DNA from: Lutispora saccharofermentans
GTDB taxonomy: Bacteria; Bacillota; Clostridia; Lutisporales; Lutisporaceae
Assembly (NCBI RefSeq): GCF_024363565.1
Contig: NZ_JAJEKE010000021.1
Location: forward strand, 1 to 64,000
DNA: 64,000 nt
Reading direction: 5' to 3'
Within the stretch, counting starts at the first letter, position 1, and every line of letters starts with the position of its first letter. The notes beneath the pieces were generated by a model. That model was not told the DNA's origin. It ran no database searches and was given only the letters and a program-made list of their open reading frames with translations. Made by a program: the position numbers and the translations under genes. Below are positions 1 through 8,853 of the stretch, one piece after another.

Positions 1-54
1 ATTTATATTTACAGGTGACAAGACAGGTGTAAATACATTTGAGGAGGTAAAAAA

Positions 55-1089
55 TTGGACAAGAGGTTTTCAATTAAGAGTTATCTTATAGACACATTGG
101 GATCTATGGCTTTGGGTCTCTTTTCATCGCTTATTGTCGGACTTATACTTGATCAAATAGGCTCCAAGCTAGGGATAAGCATACTTGTGGACTTAGGCAG
201 AGTCGCAAAATTTCTCATGGGCCCGGCTATAGGTATTGCTGTGGCGTACGGCAGAAAAGCCCCTGCTTTGGCGGTGTTTTCCTCTGCGGTCACAGGCGCT
301 TTGGGCGCGGGAACAGTATTTTTAAATGCGGCTAATCAATACGGCATAAGGGTAGGAGAGCCTATGGGAGCTTTCATCGCTGCCCTTGTAGGCGTTGAAG
401 TGGGCAAATTGATATCGGGAAAGACCAAGGTGGATATAGTGCTGGTTCCTTCCTCGGTGATCATAGCGGGAGGTATTGCAGGCAAATATATATCGCCTGT
501 AGTATCGGCTATAATGACTGCTCTGGGCAGCATAATAAATACAGCCACTGTAATGAATCCCATACCCATGGGCATATTGGTTTCTGCTATCATGGGCGTT
601 GTATTGACGCTTCCCATAAGCAGTGCGGCATTAGCCATAGCTCTCGGGCTTAAAGGGTTAGCAGCAGGGGCCGCAACCGTGGGCTGCTGCACCCAAATGG
701 TAGGCTTTGCTGTCGCCAGCTACAGGGAAAACAAATTGGGAGGACTCATAGCTCAGGGATTAGGCACGTCCATGCTCCAAATGCCTAATATAATAAGAAA
801 TCCTATGATATGGATTCCTCCAACCTTAGCCAGCGCAATATTAGGGCCGCTGTCCACTACTTTGTTCAAGATGGAAAATGTTCCGGAGGGCGCGGGTATG
901 GGGACCAGCGGACTTGTAGGTCAGTTCGGGACTTTTGCTGCCATGTCCGGTACAAACGGCGGGGCAGTGATATTGCTGAAAATATTGATACTTCAGGTAT
1001 TGCTCCCGGCTGCCCTGACTCTCATCATATCGGAGTTCATGAGAAAGAAAGGATATATCAAAAACGGAGATATGAAGCTGGATCTATAG
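55..1089 (+). CDS. PfoR-like PTS EIIC-type membrane protein
   Basis: The 344-residue protein is almost entirely hydrophobic, with about nine to ten predicted membrane segments rich in Gly, Ala and Ile. Its sequence resembles the PTS_EIIC_2 / PfoR family (COG3641), which is related to the sugar-translocating subunit of phosphotransferase systems but occurs without obvious EIIA or EIIB partners; none is visible here. The start is TTG at 55, chosen because GAGGAGGT lies at 41-48, seven bases upstream. The following gene is about 220 bases away with its own promoter, so it appears monocistronic at the 3' side. Substrate and transport activity are unknown. Family confidence is good, function confidence is low. 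Confidence 0.8.
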   Translation: MDKRFSIKSYLIDTLGSMALGLFSSLIVGLILDQIGSKLGISILVDLGRVAKFLMGPAIGIAVAYGRKAPALAVFSSAVTGALGAGTVFLNAANQYGIRVGEPMGAFIAALVGVEVGKLISGKTKVDIVLVPSSVIIAGGIAGKYISPVVSAIMTALGSIINTATVMNPIPMGILVSAIMGVVLTLPISSAALAIALGLKGLAAGAATVGCCTQMVGFAVASYRENKLGGLIAQGLGTSMLQMPNIIRNPMIWIPPTLASAILGPLSTTLFKMENVPEGAGMGTSGLVGQFGTFAAMSGTNGGAVILLKILILQVLLPAALTLIISEFMRKKGYIKNGDMKLDL

Positions 1090-1091
1090 AG

Positions 1092-1117
1092 CTCAGGATT
1101 CAGAACTCAGAGCTCAG
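1092..1117. repeat. Dispersed 26-bp intergenic repeat, copy 1
   Basis: A 26-base sequence starting ctcaggattcag is identical to 20549-20574, which also sits directly behind a stop codon (proS). Just downstream, 1130-1147 (acacggattttcacagag) resembles the acacgga repeat cluster at 7751-7790. These are non-coding dispersed repeats with no visible gene. Confidence 0.7.
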
Positions 1118-1244
1118 AGATTACAGGGAACACGGATTTTCACAGAGGGTATTATTTTAGAGTTACAGGTGAGACTTATGCTCGTCATTGGGAGGATAAA
1201 CGACCAAGAGTCGTTATCAGTTATGACAACAGCACTAAAACCAT

Positions 1245-1273
1245 TTGAATATTTTGGCTTATGATTGTATAAT
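1245..1273 (+). promoter_or_regulatory. SigmaA-type promoter for the UPF0182 gene
   Basis: TTGAAT at 1245-1250 and TATAAT at 1268-1273 are separated by exactly 17 bases. The start codon at 1314 follows about 35 bases after the expected transcription start. Confidence 0.7.
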
Positions 1274-1313
1274 TTACTTACATAAGCCATATTCTTTTTT
1301 TGGAGGGATAACG

Positions 1314-4124
1314 ATGAAAGGTAAAGGGACTTGGAAGCTCAAGGGCCTTGCAATAATATTAATCTTGTTGGTTATGGTTATTGCCGTATTCGCAACTTTG
1401 TCCGGTTATTTGATCGATTTTCAGTGGTTTGGAGAGCTAGGCTTCAGAGAAGTATTTTTTAAAAAGCTCTTCACTCAGATTAAATTTTTTATACCTTCCT
1501 TGATAGTTAACTTCGCTTTATTTTATGTATTCATGAAATCTATCAACGCACATTCAATAAAGAGGAGCGGGGCAATACTATCGGCTCAGGAAAGCAAAAC
1601 AAGGAACAGGGTATTCATCATTGTTTCAGGCCTGATTTCCGTCATATTTTCCATAGCCTTTGTTACAGAGGTATGGTACGATTTTCTGATATTTATCAAT
1701 AAAACGCCATTTAATATAAAAGATCCGATTTTTGGATACGATATCGGCTTTTATATATTTACGCTGCCTTTCTTGAATAAGCTCTACGGATTTTTGCTGG
1801 GCATTATAGCATTCTTTGCCATAATAACCTTAGTATTCAATGCCATATTGCTGGTTTCTCCGAAACAGCAGGATGTAGGCATAGAAGATGGTTTTAATGT
1901 CCGCCGAATAAAGAGTGTGTCCTATAAGGATGTATTGAGTGCAGCCTGGAAGCAGCTATCCTTCTTGGGAGGGATATTTTTTCTGCTGCTGGCTTTCGGT
2001 TTTTATCTCAGAAGCTTCGAATTATTGTATTCTACCAATGGTATAGCCTTTGGAGCAGGTTATACCGATATTCGTGTGAGATTGCCTTTCTACTATGTAT
2101 ATATTGCTGTTTCAATTATAACCGCAATATCTTTTATGATTTCATATAAAGGTAAGAAGCCTAAGCTGGCCATATTCGGCCCCCTTATCCTTGTTGCGGC
2201 AATATTATTATCCGGAGTTGTATCCACAGCCGTACAGAACCTTATAGTGACTCCAAACGAGTCGGCAAAGGAAGAGAAATATATTCAGCATAATATAGAT
2301 TACACTAATTATGCTTATGGGCTTGACAAGGTGGAGGAAAAAGAGTTTGGGGTAGCTCAAAACCTTGTGAGACAAGACATTGAAGAAAACAGGGTCACGA
2401 TAGATAATATTCCTGTAAATGATTATAAACCGGCAAAGGATATATATAATCAGATTCAGGGCTTGAAGAGCTATTATCAGTTCAATGATATAGATATAGA
2501 CAGGTATATGATCAATGGCACCTATAGACAGGTTTTCATATCCTCCAGAGAGCTGCAAAGCGCCAATATACCGAAGCAGGAGGTAGGAAACACTGCATCC
2601 TGGATTAACAGATATCTAAAATACACCCATGGGTACGGTGTGGCAATGTCACCTGTAAACGAAGTAACTCCTTCGGGTCAGCCAAGGCTCTTTGTCAGAG
2701 ATATGCCGGTGACTTCTGAGGTGAATATAAAGGTTGAGAGACCGCAGATATACTTTGGGGAGCTGACAAAGGATTTTGTGATTGTAAATACGAGAGAAAA
2801 GGAATTTGACTATCCTGCAAGCAATGCCAATGTAGAAACCCTATATGAAGGCACCGGAGGCATAAGGCTTACGCTGCCGAATAGGATCATGCTGGCGCTG
2901 ACTCAGGGCAAGATGAACTTTTTGCTTTCCCAGGACATAAACTCTCAAAGCAAAATTTTGCTCCACAGAGAGATAATCGAAAGAGTAAAAAAGATAGCGC
3001 CTTTTCTGGCTTATGACGAGGACCCATATATAGTAGTAAGCGAAGGCAAGCTATATTGGATTATTGATGCATTTACTCTAAGCAGCAAATATCCTTATTC
3101 TCAATCCATAAACAAAAATACCAGCACCAATTATATAAGGAACTCTGTAAAGGTTATAGTAGATGCTTATAACGGAAGCGTAGAGTTTTACGTTGCTGAT
3201 GAGGATGACCCGATAATAAGCACTTATGCCAAGGTGTTCAGAACCATGTTTAAGCCACTGAGCGGCATGCCCGGTGATTTAAAAGCACATTTGAGATATC
3301 CTCAGACCTTGTTTGATATACAGACGGATATTTACAGCAAATATCATATAAAAGATGCCAGAGAATTCTATAATAAAAGCGATATATGGGATATATCGAC
3401 ACAGATATACGGCCCAAGCAGCGGAAGCAGTGAAAGCCAGCCGGTTGAGTCTTCGTACCTGATCATGAAGCTTCCCGACTCAGATAAGGAAGAATTCATA
3501 CTTATGGTGCCCTATACACCTCAGGGAAAGAATAATATGACAGCTTGGTTTGCCGTGAAAAATGACGGGGAAAGCTACGGGCAGCTTAAGCTCTATACCT
3601 TCCCTTCGGGTAAGATCGTAGAAGGGCCTATGCAGGTGGAAGGCATAATAAGCCAGGATGTAGCCATAGGCAATGCTATTAATTTGCTCCAATCCGGCGG
3701 CAATTCCCAGGTTATCAGGGGCAATATGCTCATCATTCCGATAGAGGATTCAATACTATATGTTGAGCCTGTATATTTGAGGGCCAGCAATGCCAGCGCA
3801 TTGCCCGAGCTCAAGAAGGTTATAGTATTTTACAGAAATCAAGTAGTCATGGAAGATAGTTTGGAAAAATCTCTCGCCCGGATATTCCCGCTGCCAAAGG
3901 AAGAAGAGCCTAACGTACCGGAGAAGCCTCAAACACCGCCGGCAAACCAGCCAACCGCAGAAGCTGATACGGTTGCAGAGCTTATAATCCTGGCCAATGA
4001 TACCTTCAATCAGGCTCAGGAAGCCATGAAGGCAGGCAATTGGGCCCTATACGGCGAGAAGATAAACGAGCTCCAGGGCATACTCCAGAAGCTGAACACC
4101 TTAGGCGCTGCACCAGCCCAGTGA
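1314..4124 (+). CDS. UPF0182 family large membrane protein
   Basis: The protein has 936 residues from ATG 1314, which is preceded by TGGAGGGAT at 1301-1309; a longer frame opens at 1245 but lies over the promoter. The first 300 or so residues contain about seven hydrophobic segments, followed by a long soluble region with no transmembrane stretch and a Pro/Glu-rich tail near the C terminus ending in a short helical segment. Length and arrangement match UPF0182 (COG1615), a conserved family of unknown function found in Firmicutes, Actinobacteria and Cyanobacteria. The soluble part is probably extracytoplasmic. Nothing in the neighbours explains its job. Confidence 0.85.
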   Translation: MKGKGTWKLKGLAIILILLVMVIAVFATLSGYLIDFQWFGELGFREVFFKKLFTQIKFFIPSLIVNFALFYVFMKSINAHSIKRSGAILSAQESKTRNRVFIIVSGLISVIFSIAFVTEVWYDFLIFINKTPFNIKDPIFGYDIGFYIFTLPFLNKLYGFLLGIIAFFAIITLVFNAILLVSPKQQDVGIEDGFNVRRIKSVSYKDVLSAAWKQLSFLGGIFFLLLAFGFYLRSFELLYSTNGIAFGAGYTDIRVRLPFYYVYIAVSIITAISFMISYKGKKPKLAIFGPLILVAAILLSGVVSTAVQNLIVTPNESAKEEKYIQHNIDYTNYAYGLDKVEEKEFGVAQNLVRQDIEENRVTIDNIPVNDYKPAKDIYNQIQGLKSYYQFNDIDIDRYMINGTYRQVFISSRELQSANIPKQEVGNTASWINRYLKYTHGYGVAMSPVNEVTPSGQPRLFVRDMPVTSEVNIKVERPQIYFGELTKDFVIVNTREKEFDYPASNANVETLYEGTGGIRLTLPNRIMLALTQGKMNFLLSQDINSQSKILLHREIIERVKKIAPFLAYDEDPYIVVSEGKLYWIIDAFTLSSKYPYSQSINKNTSTNYIRNSVKVIVDAYNGSVEFYVADEDDPIISTYAKVFRTMFKPLSGMPGDLKAHLRYPQTLFDIQTDIYSKYHIKDAREFYNKSDIWDISTQIYGPSSGSSESQPVESSYLIMKLPDSDKEEFILMVPYTPQGKNNMTAWFAVKNDGESYGQLKLYTFPSGKIVEGPMQVEGIISQDVAIGNAINLLQSGGNSQVIRGNMLIIPIEDSILYVEPVYLRASNASALPELKKVIVFYRNQVVMEDSLEKSLARIFPLPKEEEPNVPEKPQTPPANQPTAEADTVAELIILANDTFNQAQEAMKAGNWALYGEKINELQGILQKLNTLGAAPAQ

Positions 4125-4306
4125 TAAGGCACGGCAGAAGGGGATAAATGGAACAAATAATCGATAAAATCAGTCTAATTGGAAATAGGAATAATTAAAG
4201 TTAACCGGGGACATACTGCAATCACAAATATGCGCATTTTGCAGCTATGGGCCCCTGTTCCTTGAATGGGATTTCATTCAGTGTTAAAAAGGGGGAGTGA
4301 GAGATA

Positions 4307-6100
4307 TTGAAGAGGTTGACGGCAATAATTTTAGCTGCTGTATTATTAACCGGCTGCAGCAAGGGCATAGAAACCGGTCCCGGCAGCAATGAACCGGAAA
4401 ATCCATTAAAGCCCTTCGAGATAGTCATGGCCGTTGGGAACAGAGAAATATCCTTGAAGGAGAAGCAGGAGGGGACTTTTGACAACCCATTTCAGCTTGA
4501 TTTCTGGTTTGACGGCAAGCTGAATATAAAGGACGAGGACCTGGAAAAGTATCTGGTAGTTTCATCCGGGGAGGTGAAGCCTCAGACAAGCATTATACAT
4601 AGCGACAAGATTGATACGACGAGAATAACTGCTGAATTCAATGAGACTGGGAACCTTCCCGATGAGATAAAAATAACTTTGAAAGCAGGAATCATTGATG
4701 ATAAAGGTAAAAAACTCGCTGAGGATATTAGCCTGTCTTTAAAAAGAGAGAAGCAGGTGAATGCATACATAAGGCTGAAAAATGACCCTACCATAAGCTC
4801 TGATTCCGGGTTTGACTTTAACTCCTATACTTTGGATGAGAAGGATAAGGATTTTGAAGTCACCTTCAATTATCCGATGAACAGAAAAAGTGTAGAAGAG
4901 GCTTTTTTAGACGGCTTTAGGTATGTGCCGGAAGAATTCACGGCAAAGGTGTCAATAGCTTGGAAGGATGACAGCAATCTTACAGTTCATTTTTCCGATA
5001 TGCAGGTCGGACAATCCTACCCTATAAGCTTTAATGGTGCAAAGACAGCAACGGGTGAGGAATATAAGGAAATTGAAATGAATAAAGCTTTCGGATTCCT
5101 TGTGCAAGAGGCACAAGAGATATCAAAGATAGATGCCAAAGGCAATATTGCCGGAGATATGCCCATCGGGGATGAAATCCTTGAGCTGGAGGAAGTAGCG
5201 CCGGACGGGAAATATGCTTTTGGATATAGGATTATAGATACTGGGGGAGATTTCTTCCCTGTAAGGCCCGTCTTGCTGGAGCTTTTGAACAACGGTGTCA
5301 AGAAGCATTTTTTGAGAGGCATTGATAATATGGAAAGCATAATATTCGGATGTAAATGGATGCCGGACGGCAAAAGCTTTCTCATATACAACAGCAAAAG
5401 CATATGGCTCTATACCCTTGAAGAAGTGCTGCAAGGCAAGCCGGGCAAGCTTATATTCGGATATGCCGCTGATAAAATGGACTATATAATAGGAGCGGAA
5501 ATATCCCCTGACGGAAGCATGATCGGGGTGTTCAAATCCGAATATAAGGATTTTGAGGATGAGGACAGCAAGCTGGTAGACCTTTATTATATCGATCTGG
5601 AGGGCAAGACTATAGAAAAGCTGGAGGATATTTTCTACCACAACAGCAGCGACGGTTTTCCAATCCCATTGAAATACTCATGGAAGGATAATGATATCAT
5701 TATATCGGAAGGGTACAGCCAGAAAAATGACGAAGCAAATATATACAGTATCAGCTTAAAAGAAAAAAAGACAGCGGTGATAGCTGCTAAAGCTTCCAAT
5801 CCAAGCCTTTTGAATGATGACATCATGATAATAAGAAAGGTAGAATATGATAAAGATAACGGATATATGGCATATGGAGACGGGAATATAATAAATTTGA
5901 AAAATAACAACATAGAGGATGTAATACAAGGGAATCTTACTTATTCTGTCTATGGACTGGGCAACGCTATAATAGCTTATGAATTGTATGAAGATGATTT
6001 CACTATTTATATATATGACAGAGTCCAGCAAAAAGTAATAAAGAAGCACCAGGGAATGATATTTGGTGCAGATTCGGATTATTTTTATATATTGAGATAG
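4307..6100 (+). CDS. Lipoprotein with Ig-like and beta-propeller-type repeats
   Basis: Translation from TTG 4307, behind a GGGGGAGTGAGAG ribosome site, gives 597 residues. The N terminus is a lipoprotein signal with the lipobox LLTGC, so it should be membrane-anchored on the outer face. Residues about 50-140 and 150-260 look like Ig-like domains of the SbsA type. From about residue 290 there are recurring motifs such as PDGKYAF, MPDGKSF and SPDGSMI, typical of WD40/PD40 or TolB-like beta-propeller blades. It probably binds a ligand or wall component rather than catalysing a reaction. It is a single gene followed by a strong terminator. No specific function is recognised. Confidence 0.75.
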   Translation: MKRLTAIILAAVLLTGCSKGIETGPGSNEPENPLKPFEIVMAVGNREISLKEKQEGTFDNPFQLDFWFDGKLNIKDEDLEKYLVVSSGEVKPQTSIIHSDKIDTTRITAEFNETGNLPDEIKITLKAGIIDDKGKKLAEDISLSLKREKQVNAYIRLKNDPTISSDSGFDFNSYTLDEKDKDFEVTFNYPMNRKSVEEAFLDGFRYVPEEFTAKVSIAWKDDSNLTVHFSDMQVGQSYPISFNGAKTATGEEYKEIEMNKAFGFLVQEAQEISKIDAKGNIAGDMPIGDEILELEEVAPDGKYAFGYRIIDTGGDFFPVRPVLLELLNNGVKKHFLRGIDNMESIIFGCKWMPDGKSFLIYNSKSIWLYTLEEVLQGKPGKLIFGYAADKMDYIIGAEISPDGSMIGVFKSEYKDFEDEDSKLVDLYYIDLEGKTIEKLEDIFYHNSSDGFPIPLKYSWKDNDIIISEGYSQKNDEANIYSISLKEKKTAVIAAKASNPSLLNDDIMIIRKVEYDKDNGYMAYGDGNIINLKNNNIEDVIQGNLTYSVYGLGNAIIAYELYEDDFTIYIYDRVQQKVIKKHQGMIFGADSDYFYILR

Positions 6101-6106
6101 GCACGC

Positions 6107-6142
6107 AATAAAAATAGCCCCGGGGGTAGGGCTATTTTTATT
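6107..6142 (+). terminator. Intrinsic terminator after the propeller lipoprotein
   Basis: The sequence aaaaatagcccc pairs with ggggctattttt around a short G-rich loop, followed by a T-rich run. It lies six bases after the stop codon. Confidence 0.85.
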
Positions 6143-6252
6143 GTTTCATCTTTTGTATTTTAGGAGCTTCATCTATCGTGCTAGATAGATTTTACCCATT
6201 AAGCAATGGATTTATTCATCACAATCTTTTTTAAAAATTATCGATTTGCCTA

Positions 6253-6281
6253 TTGCATTTTTAAAAAAGTGAGTGTATAAT
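6253..6281 (+). promoter_or_regulatory. SigmaA promoter of the serine T-box leader
   Basis: TTGCAT at 6253-6258 and TATAAT at 6276-6281 have a 17-base spacer. The leader RNA should begin near 6288. Confidence 0.75.
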
Positions 6282-6287
6282 AATTCG

Positions 6288-6509
6288 AAATAGGTAAAAC
6301 TGGTGACAGGGAAAATGATAAATACTTAGTTGAGAGAGCCTGCGTCTGGTGCAAGCAGGTCTGAGATTTTATCTTATCCACCCTGGAGGGATTGCGAGGA
6401 GCAAAACGGGGGCAGCCGTTACACTGCATAGAGAGGATCACTAGATCAATTTGGGTGGTAACGCGGAAGCAAGTCTTTCGTCCCTTTATGGGATGAAGGG
6501 CTTTTTTTA
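6288..6509 (+). promoter_or_regulatory. Serine T-box riboswitch (first complete module)
   Basis: A tRNA-sensing leader with a stem I region (AGAGAG near 6335 and a purine-rich distal loop), a specifier loop reading TTA-TCC-ACC, the T-box sequence aatttgggtggtaacgcgg at 6448-6466, and a terminator (aagtctttcgtccc pairing with gggatgaagggctt, then seven T, ending near 6508). The specifier UCC followed by A means it should sense uncharged tRNA-Ser, which fits the downstream serine biosynthesis genes. The same positions read UCC-A in the serS leader and CCC-A in the proS leader, which supports the assignment. Confidence 0.85.
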
Positions 6510-6540
6510 ATGTGGGATTTTATGTCCTGGGCCTGTATGT

Positions 6541-6640
6541 ATGTCAAAATACTCAAAAGATCTATTGGTTAATTTGGGTGGCAACACGGAAGAAGAGTCT
6601 TTCGTCCCTTTGTGGATGAAAGACTTTTATTTTTTATTTT
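6541..6640 (+). promoter_or_regulatory. Second T-box antiterminator/terminator module lacking stem I
   Basis: A second T-box sequence (aatttgggtggcaacacgg, 6571-6589) and a second terminator hairpin (gagtctttcgtcc with ggatgaaagactt, then a T-rich tail to about 6640) follow the first module directly. Only about 60 bases separate the first terminator from this motif, too little for a stem I and specifier loop. It looks like a duplication of the 3' half. The T-box sequence carries ACACGG instead of ACCGCGG, so it may be decaying or tuned. Confidence 0.75.
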
Positions 6641-6658
6641 AAAAAGGGAGGCAGAAAA

Positions 6659-7729
6659 ATGCACAAAAAACTATTTATTCCGGGTCCTATTGATGTAAAG
6701 CAGGATGTGCTGGAGCAAATGACAAGGCCTATGATAGGGCACAGGTCAAAGGAGGCTTCTATCCTTCAGAGGAGTATAAGTGAAAAGCTCCAAGAAGTTT
6801 TTTATACAAAGGAGCAAATCCTTCTTTCCACTTCTTCAGGCTCCGGGCTGATGGAAGGGGCAATCAGATCATGTACAAGGAAAAAAGCGGCTGTATTTTC
6901 TGTAGGAGCTTTCGGAGACCGGTGGTACAAGATGGCGGTGTCCAACAATGTGCCGGCAGACAAATTTACCGTTGAACCGGGAGAAGCCACTAAACCGGAG
7001 ATGGTGGATGAAGTTCTTGGAACCGGGAAGTATGATTTGATCACGATTACGCATAATGAAACCTCTACAGGGGTTATGAATCCGGTGGAAGAGATTTCAA
7101 AGGTGATGAAAAAATATCCGGAAGTCATCTGGTGCCTGGATGCGGTGAGTTCTATGGCAGGAACAAAGATTGAGGTAGATAAGCTAGGTGTAGATATATG
7201 CATCACTTCAACTCAAAAATGCTTCGGGATGCCTCCGGGAATGGCCGTAGCATCTATGTCCAAGAAGGCTGTAGAAGCGGCAAAGCAGGTAAAATACAGG
7301 GGTGTATATTTAGATCTTCTGGAGCTTTATGAATACATTCAGAAAAAGGATTATCAATACCCGTCCACACCGGCTATACCTATAATGTATGCCATGGATT
7401 ACCAGCTGGATAAGATTTTGTCTGAGGGACTCGAAAACAGATTTGCCAGGCATTTAGAGATGGCTCAATATGTAAGGGCCTGGGCTAAGAAGAATTTTGA
7501 GATTTTTCCCAGAGAAGAGTATACCTCAAATACACTGACCACCATAAAAAATACTAAAGAAATTGACGTATCCTTATTGAATAAGGAGCTAGGAAAACGG
7601 GGATATGCAATATCCAACGGCTATGGGAATTTAAAGGAGAAGACCTTCAGGATCTCTCATATGGGGGATTACACCTTGGATGATGTAAAGGGCCTGATAC
7701 AAGAGATAGATGATATTTTAGGCAAATAG
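6659..7729 (+). CDS. serC: Class V PLP aminotransferase, probable phosphoserine aminotransferase
   Basis: This 356-residue fold-type I class V aminotransferase carries the PLP-binding lysine in STQKCFG (about K187) and the N-terminal FIPGPIDV motif typical of the serine-glyoxylate / alanine-glyoxylate branch (COG0075) rather than classical SerC. Together with the downstream serA homologue and the Ser-specific T-box leader, it most likely converts 3-phosphohydroxypyruvate and glutamate to phosphoserine and 2-oxoglutarate in the cytoplasm. The start ATG 6659 follows AAAGGGAGGC. The next gene begins about 180 bases downstream across a repeat-rich gap. The function comes from context; by sequence alone it could be a serine-pyruvate or alanine-glyoxylate aminotransferase. 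Confidence 0.8.
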   Translation: MHKKLFIPGPIDVKQDVLEQMTRPMIGHRSKEASILQRSISEKLQEVFYTKEQILLSTSSGSGLMEGAIRSCTRKKAAVFSVGAFGDRWYKMAVSNNVPADKFTVEPGEATKPEMVDEVLGTGKYDLITITHNETSTGVMNPVEEISKVMKKYPEVIWCLDAVSSMAGTKIEVDKLGVDICITSTQKCFGMPPGMAVASMSKKAVEAAKQVKYRGVYLDLLELYEYIQKKDYQYPSTPAIPIMYAMDYQLDKILSEGLENRFARHLEMAQYVRAWAKKNFEIFPREEYTSNTLTTIKNTKEIDVSLLNKELGKRGYAISNGYGNLKEKTFRISHMGDYTLDDVKGLIQEIDDILGK

Positions 7730-7750
7730 GGGAAACGGGGAGGACGGAAA

Positions 7751-7790
7751 ACACGGATTAACACGGAATTATGCACGGATTTTCACGGAG
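7751..7790. repeat. Cluster of acacgga short repeats
   Basis: Four imperfect units (acacggatt, acacggaatt, gcacggatttt, cacggag) lie in the gap between the serC-like gene and serA. A related stretch is at 1130-1147. Such acacgga tracts are non-coding and of unknown role. Confidence 0.5.
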
Positions 7791-7816
7791 GGGGTTAGTT
7801 AAGTTTTAAACTCCAG

Positions 7817-7835
7817 TGAATGAAGTCTCGTTCAA
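7817..7835. repeat. Dispersed 19-bp repeat, copy 1
   Basis: tgaatgaagtctcgttcaa is identical to 43744-43762. In both places it lies in the upstream region of a gene, 95 and 40 bases before the likely start codon respectively. It is part of the non-coding leader of serA, which is why the longer reading frame opening at 7816 is not taken as the protein start. Confidence 0.6.
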
Positions 7836-7911
7836 GGTTACAAAAAAGACCTATGAGGAATCCCCTAATCTAGAGGCTGATCCAAGATTGATAAAGAGAG
7901 GAGAAAGGATA

Positions 7912-8853
7912 ATGTTAAGAATATTGATAGCGGATGGAATGGAAAAAGCAGCTGTAGAAAAGCTGAAAGATATGAAGTTTGAAGTAGTGGAACAATATTA
8001 TGGACAGGAAGAGCTCATGGAAAAAATCAAAGCTTTTGATGTTTTGGTAGTGCGCTCAGCCACCAAGGTCAGAAAGCCTGTGATAGATGCTGCCTGTGAG
8101 ACAGGCAGATTAAGGCTCGTTATCCGCGGCGGAGTGGGGGTTGATAATATAGATGTGGATTATGCAAGGGCTAAGGGCATCATCGTAAGGAACACCCCCA
8201 ATGCAAGCAGCTCATCTGTGGCTGAATTGGTAATAGGGCATATGTTCAACCTGGCCAGATTTATTCACAACTCAAATGTTACCATGAGGCAGGGAAAATG
8301 GAACAAAAAAGCCTATGAAGGGATTGAGATCTTTGGCAAGACAATAGGCGTCATCGGCTTTGGAAGGATAGGCAGAGAAACGGCAAGAAAAGTAAAGGCC
8401 CTGGGAATGAATGTGGTGTATACTGATATTGCAGGAGAAATAAATGGATTCCCCGAATATAAATATCTGCCTATGGACGACTTGCTGGCTGTTTCGGATT
8501 TTATTACCCTTCACGTTCCTTACAGCGGAGAAAGGGCAGTTATAGGCAGAGAAGAGATAGGCAAGATGAAGGATGGAGCATATATAATAAATTGCGCCAG
8601 GGGAGGAGTCGTGGATGAAGGAGCCCTGATAGAAGCTCTCGACTCCGACAAGCTGGCGGGGGCGGCGATGGATGTGTTCGTGGAGGAGCCGGCAAAGAAC
8701 TGCCCGCTGTGCAGCCATGACAAGGTATCCTGCACCCCTCATATAGGTGCATCCACCATGGAAGCTCAGGAGAGGATCGGAGAGGAAATAGTAAATATAA
8801 TTTTGGATTTTGTGCAGGAGGGTGAATTGAATGGCTGCGCTGAAAGCCTTTAG
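7912..8853 (+). CDS. serA: D-3-phosphoglycerate dehydrogenase
   Basis: The short-form SerA has 313 residues and oxidises 3-phosphoglycerate to 3-phosphohydroxypyruvate with NAD+, the first step of serine synthesis. The Rossmann motif is GFGRIGRE (about residues 146-153), and the D-isomer-specific dehydrogenase signature, the catalytic Arg region (NCARGG), the Glu (VFVEEP) and the His (CTPHIGAS) are all visible. There is no C-terminal ACT domain, so allosteric serine feedback through ACT is not expected; control is probably by the T-box upstream. ATG 7912 follows AGAGGAGAAAGG; an in-frame extension to 7816 runs over a dispersed repeat and is rejected. It overlaps the next gene by 23 bases. Confidence 0.9.
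   Translation: MLRILIADGMEKAAVEKLKDMKFEVVEQYYGQEELMEKIKAFDVLVVRSATKVRKPVIDAACETGRLRLVIRGGVGVDNIDVDYARAKGIIVRNTPNASSSSVAELVIGHMFNLARFIHNSNVTMRQGKWNKKAYEGIEIFGKTIGVIGFGRIGRETARKVKALGMNVVYTDIAGEINGFPEYKYLPMDDLLAVSDFITLHVPYSGERAVIGREEIGKMKDGAYIINCARGGVVDEGALIEALDSDKLAGAAMDVFVEEPAKNCPLCSHDKVSCTPHIGASTMEAQERIGEEIVNIILDFVQEGELNGCAESL

Noticed and set aside
4222-4485. Minus-strand frame at the start of the propeller lipoprotein gene
   Set aside because: It is antisense to a clear lipoprotein signal region and has no ribosome site; typical shadow frame.
7816-7911. N-terminal extension of SerA
   Set aside because: It begins in a dispersed 19-bp repeat, has no ribosome site, and the normal SerA N terminus starts at ATG 7912 with a good site.
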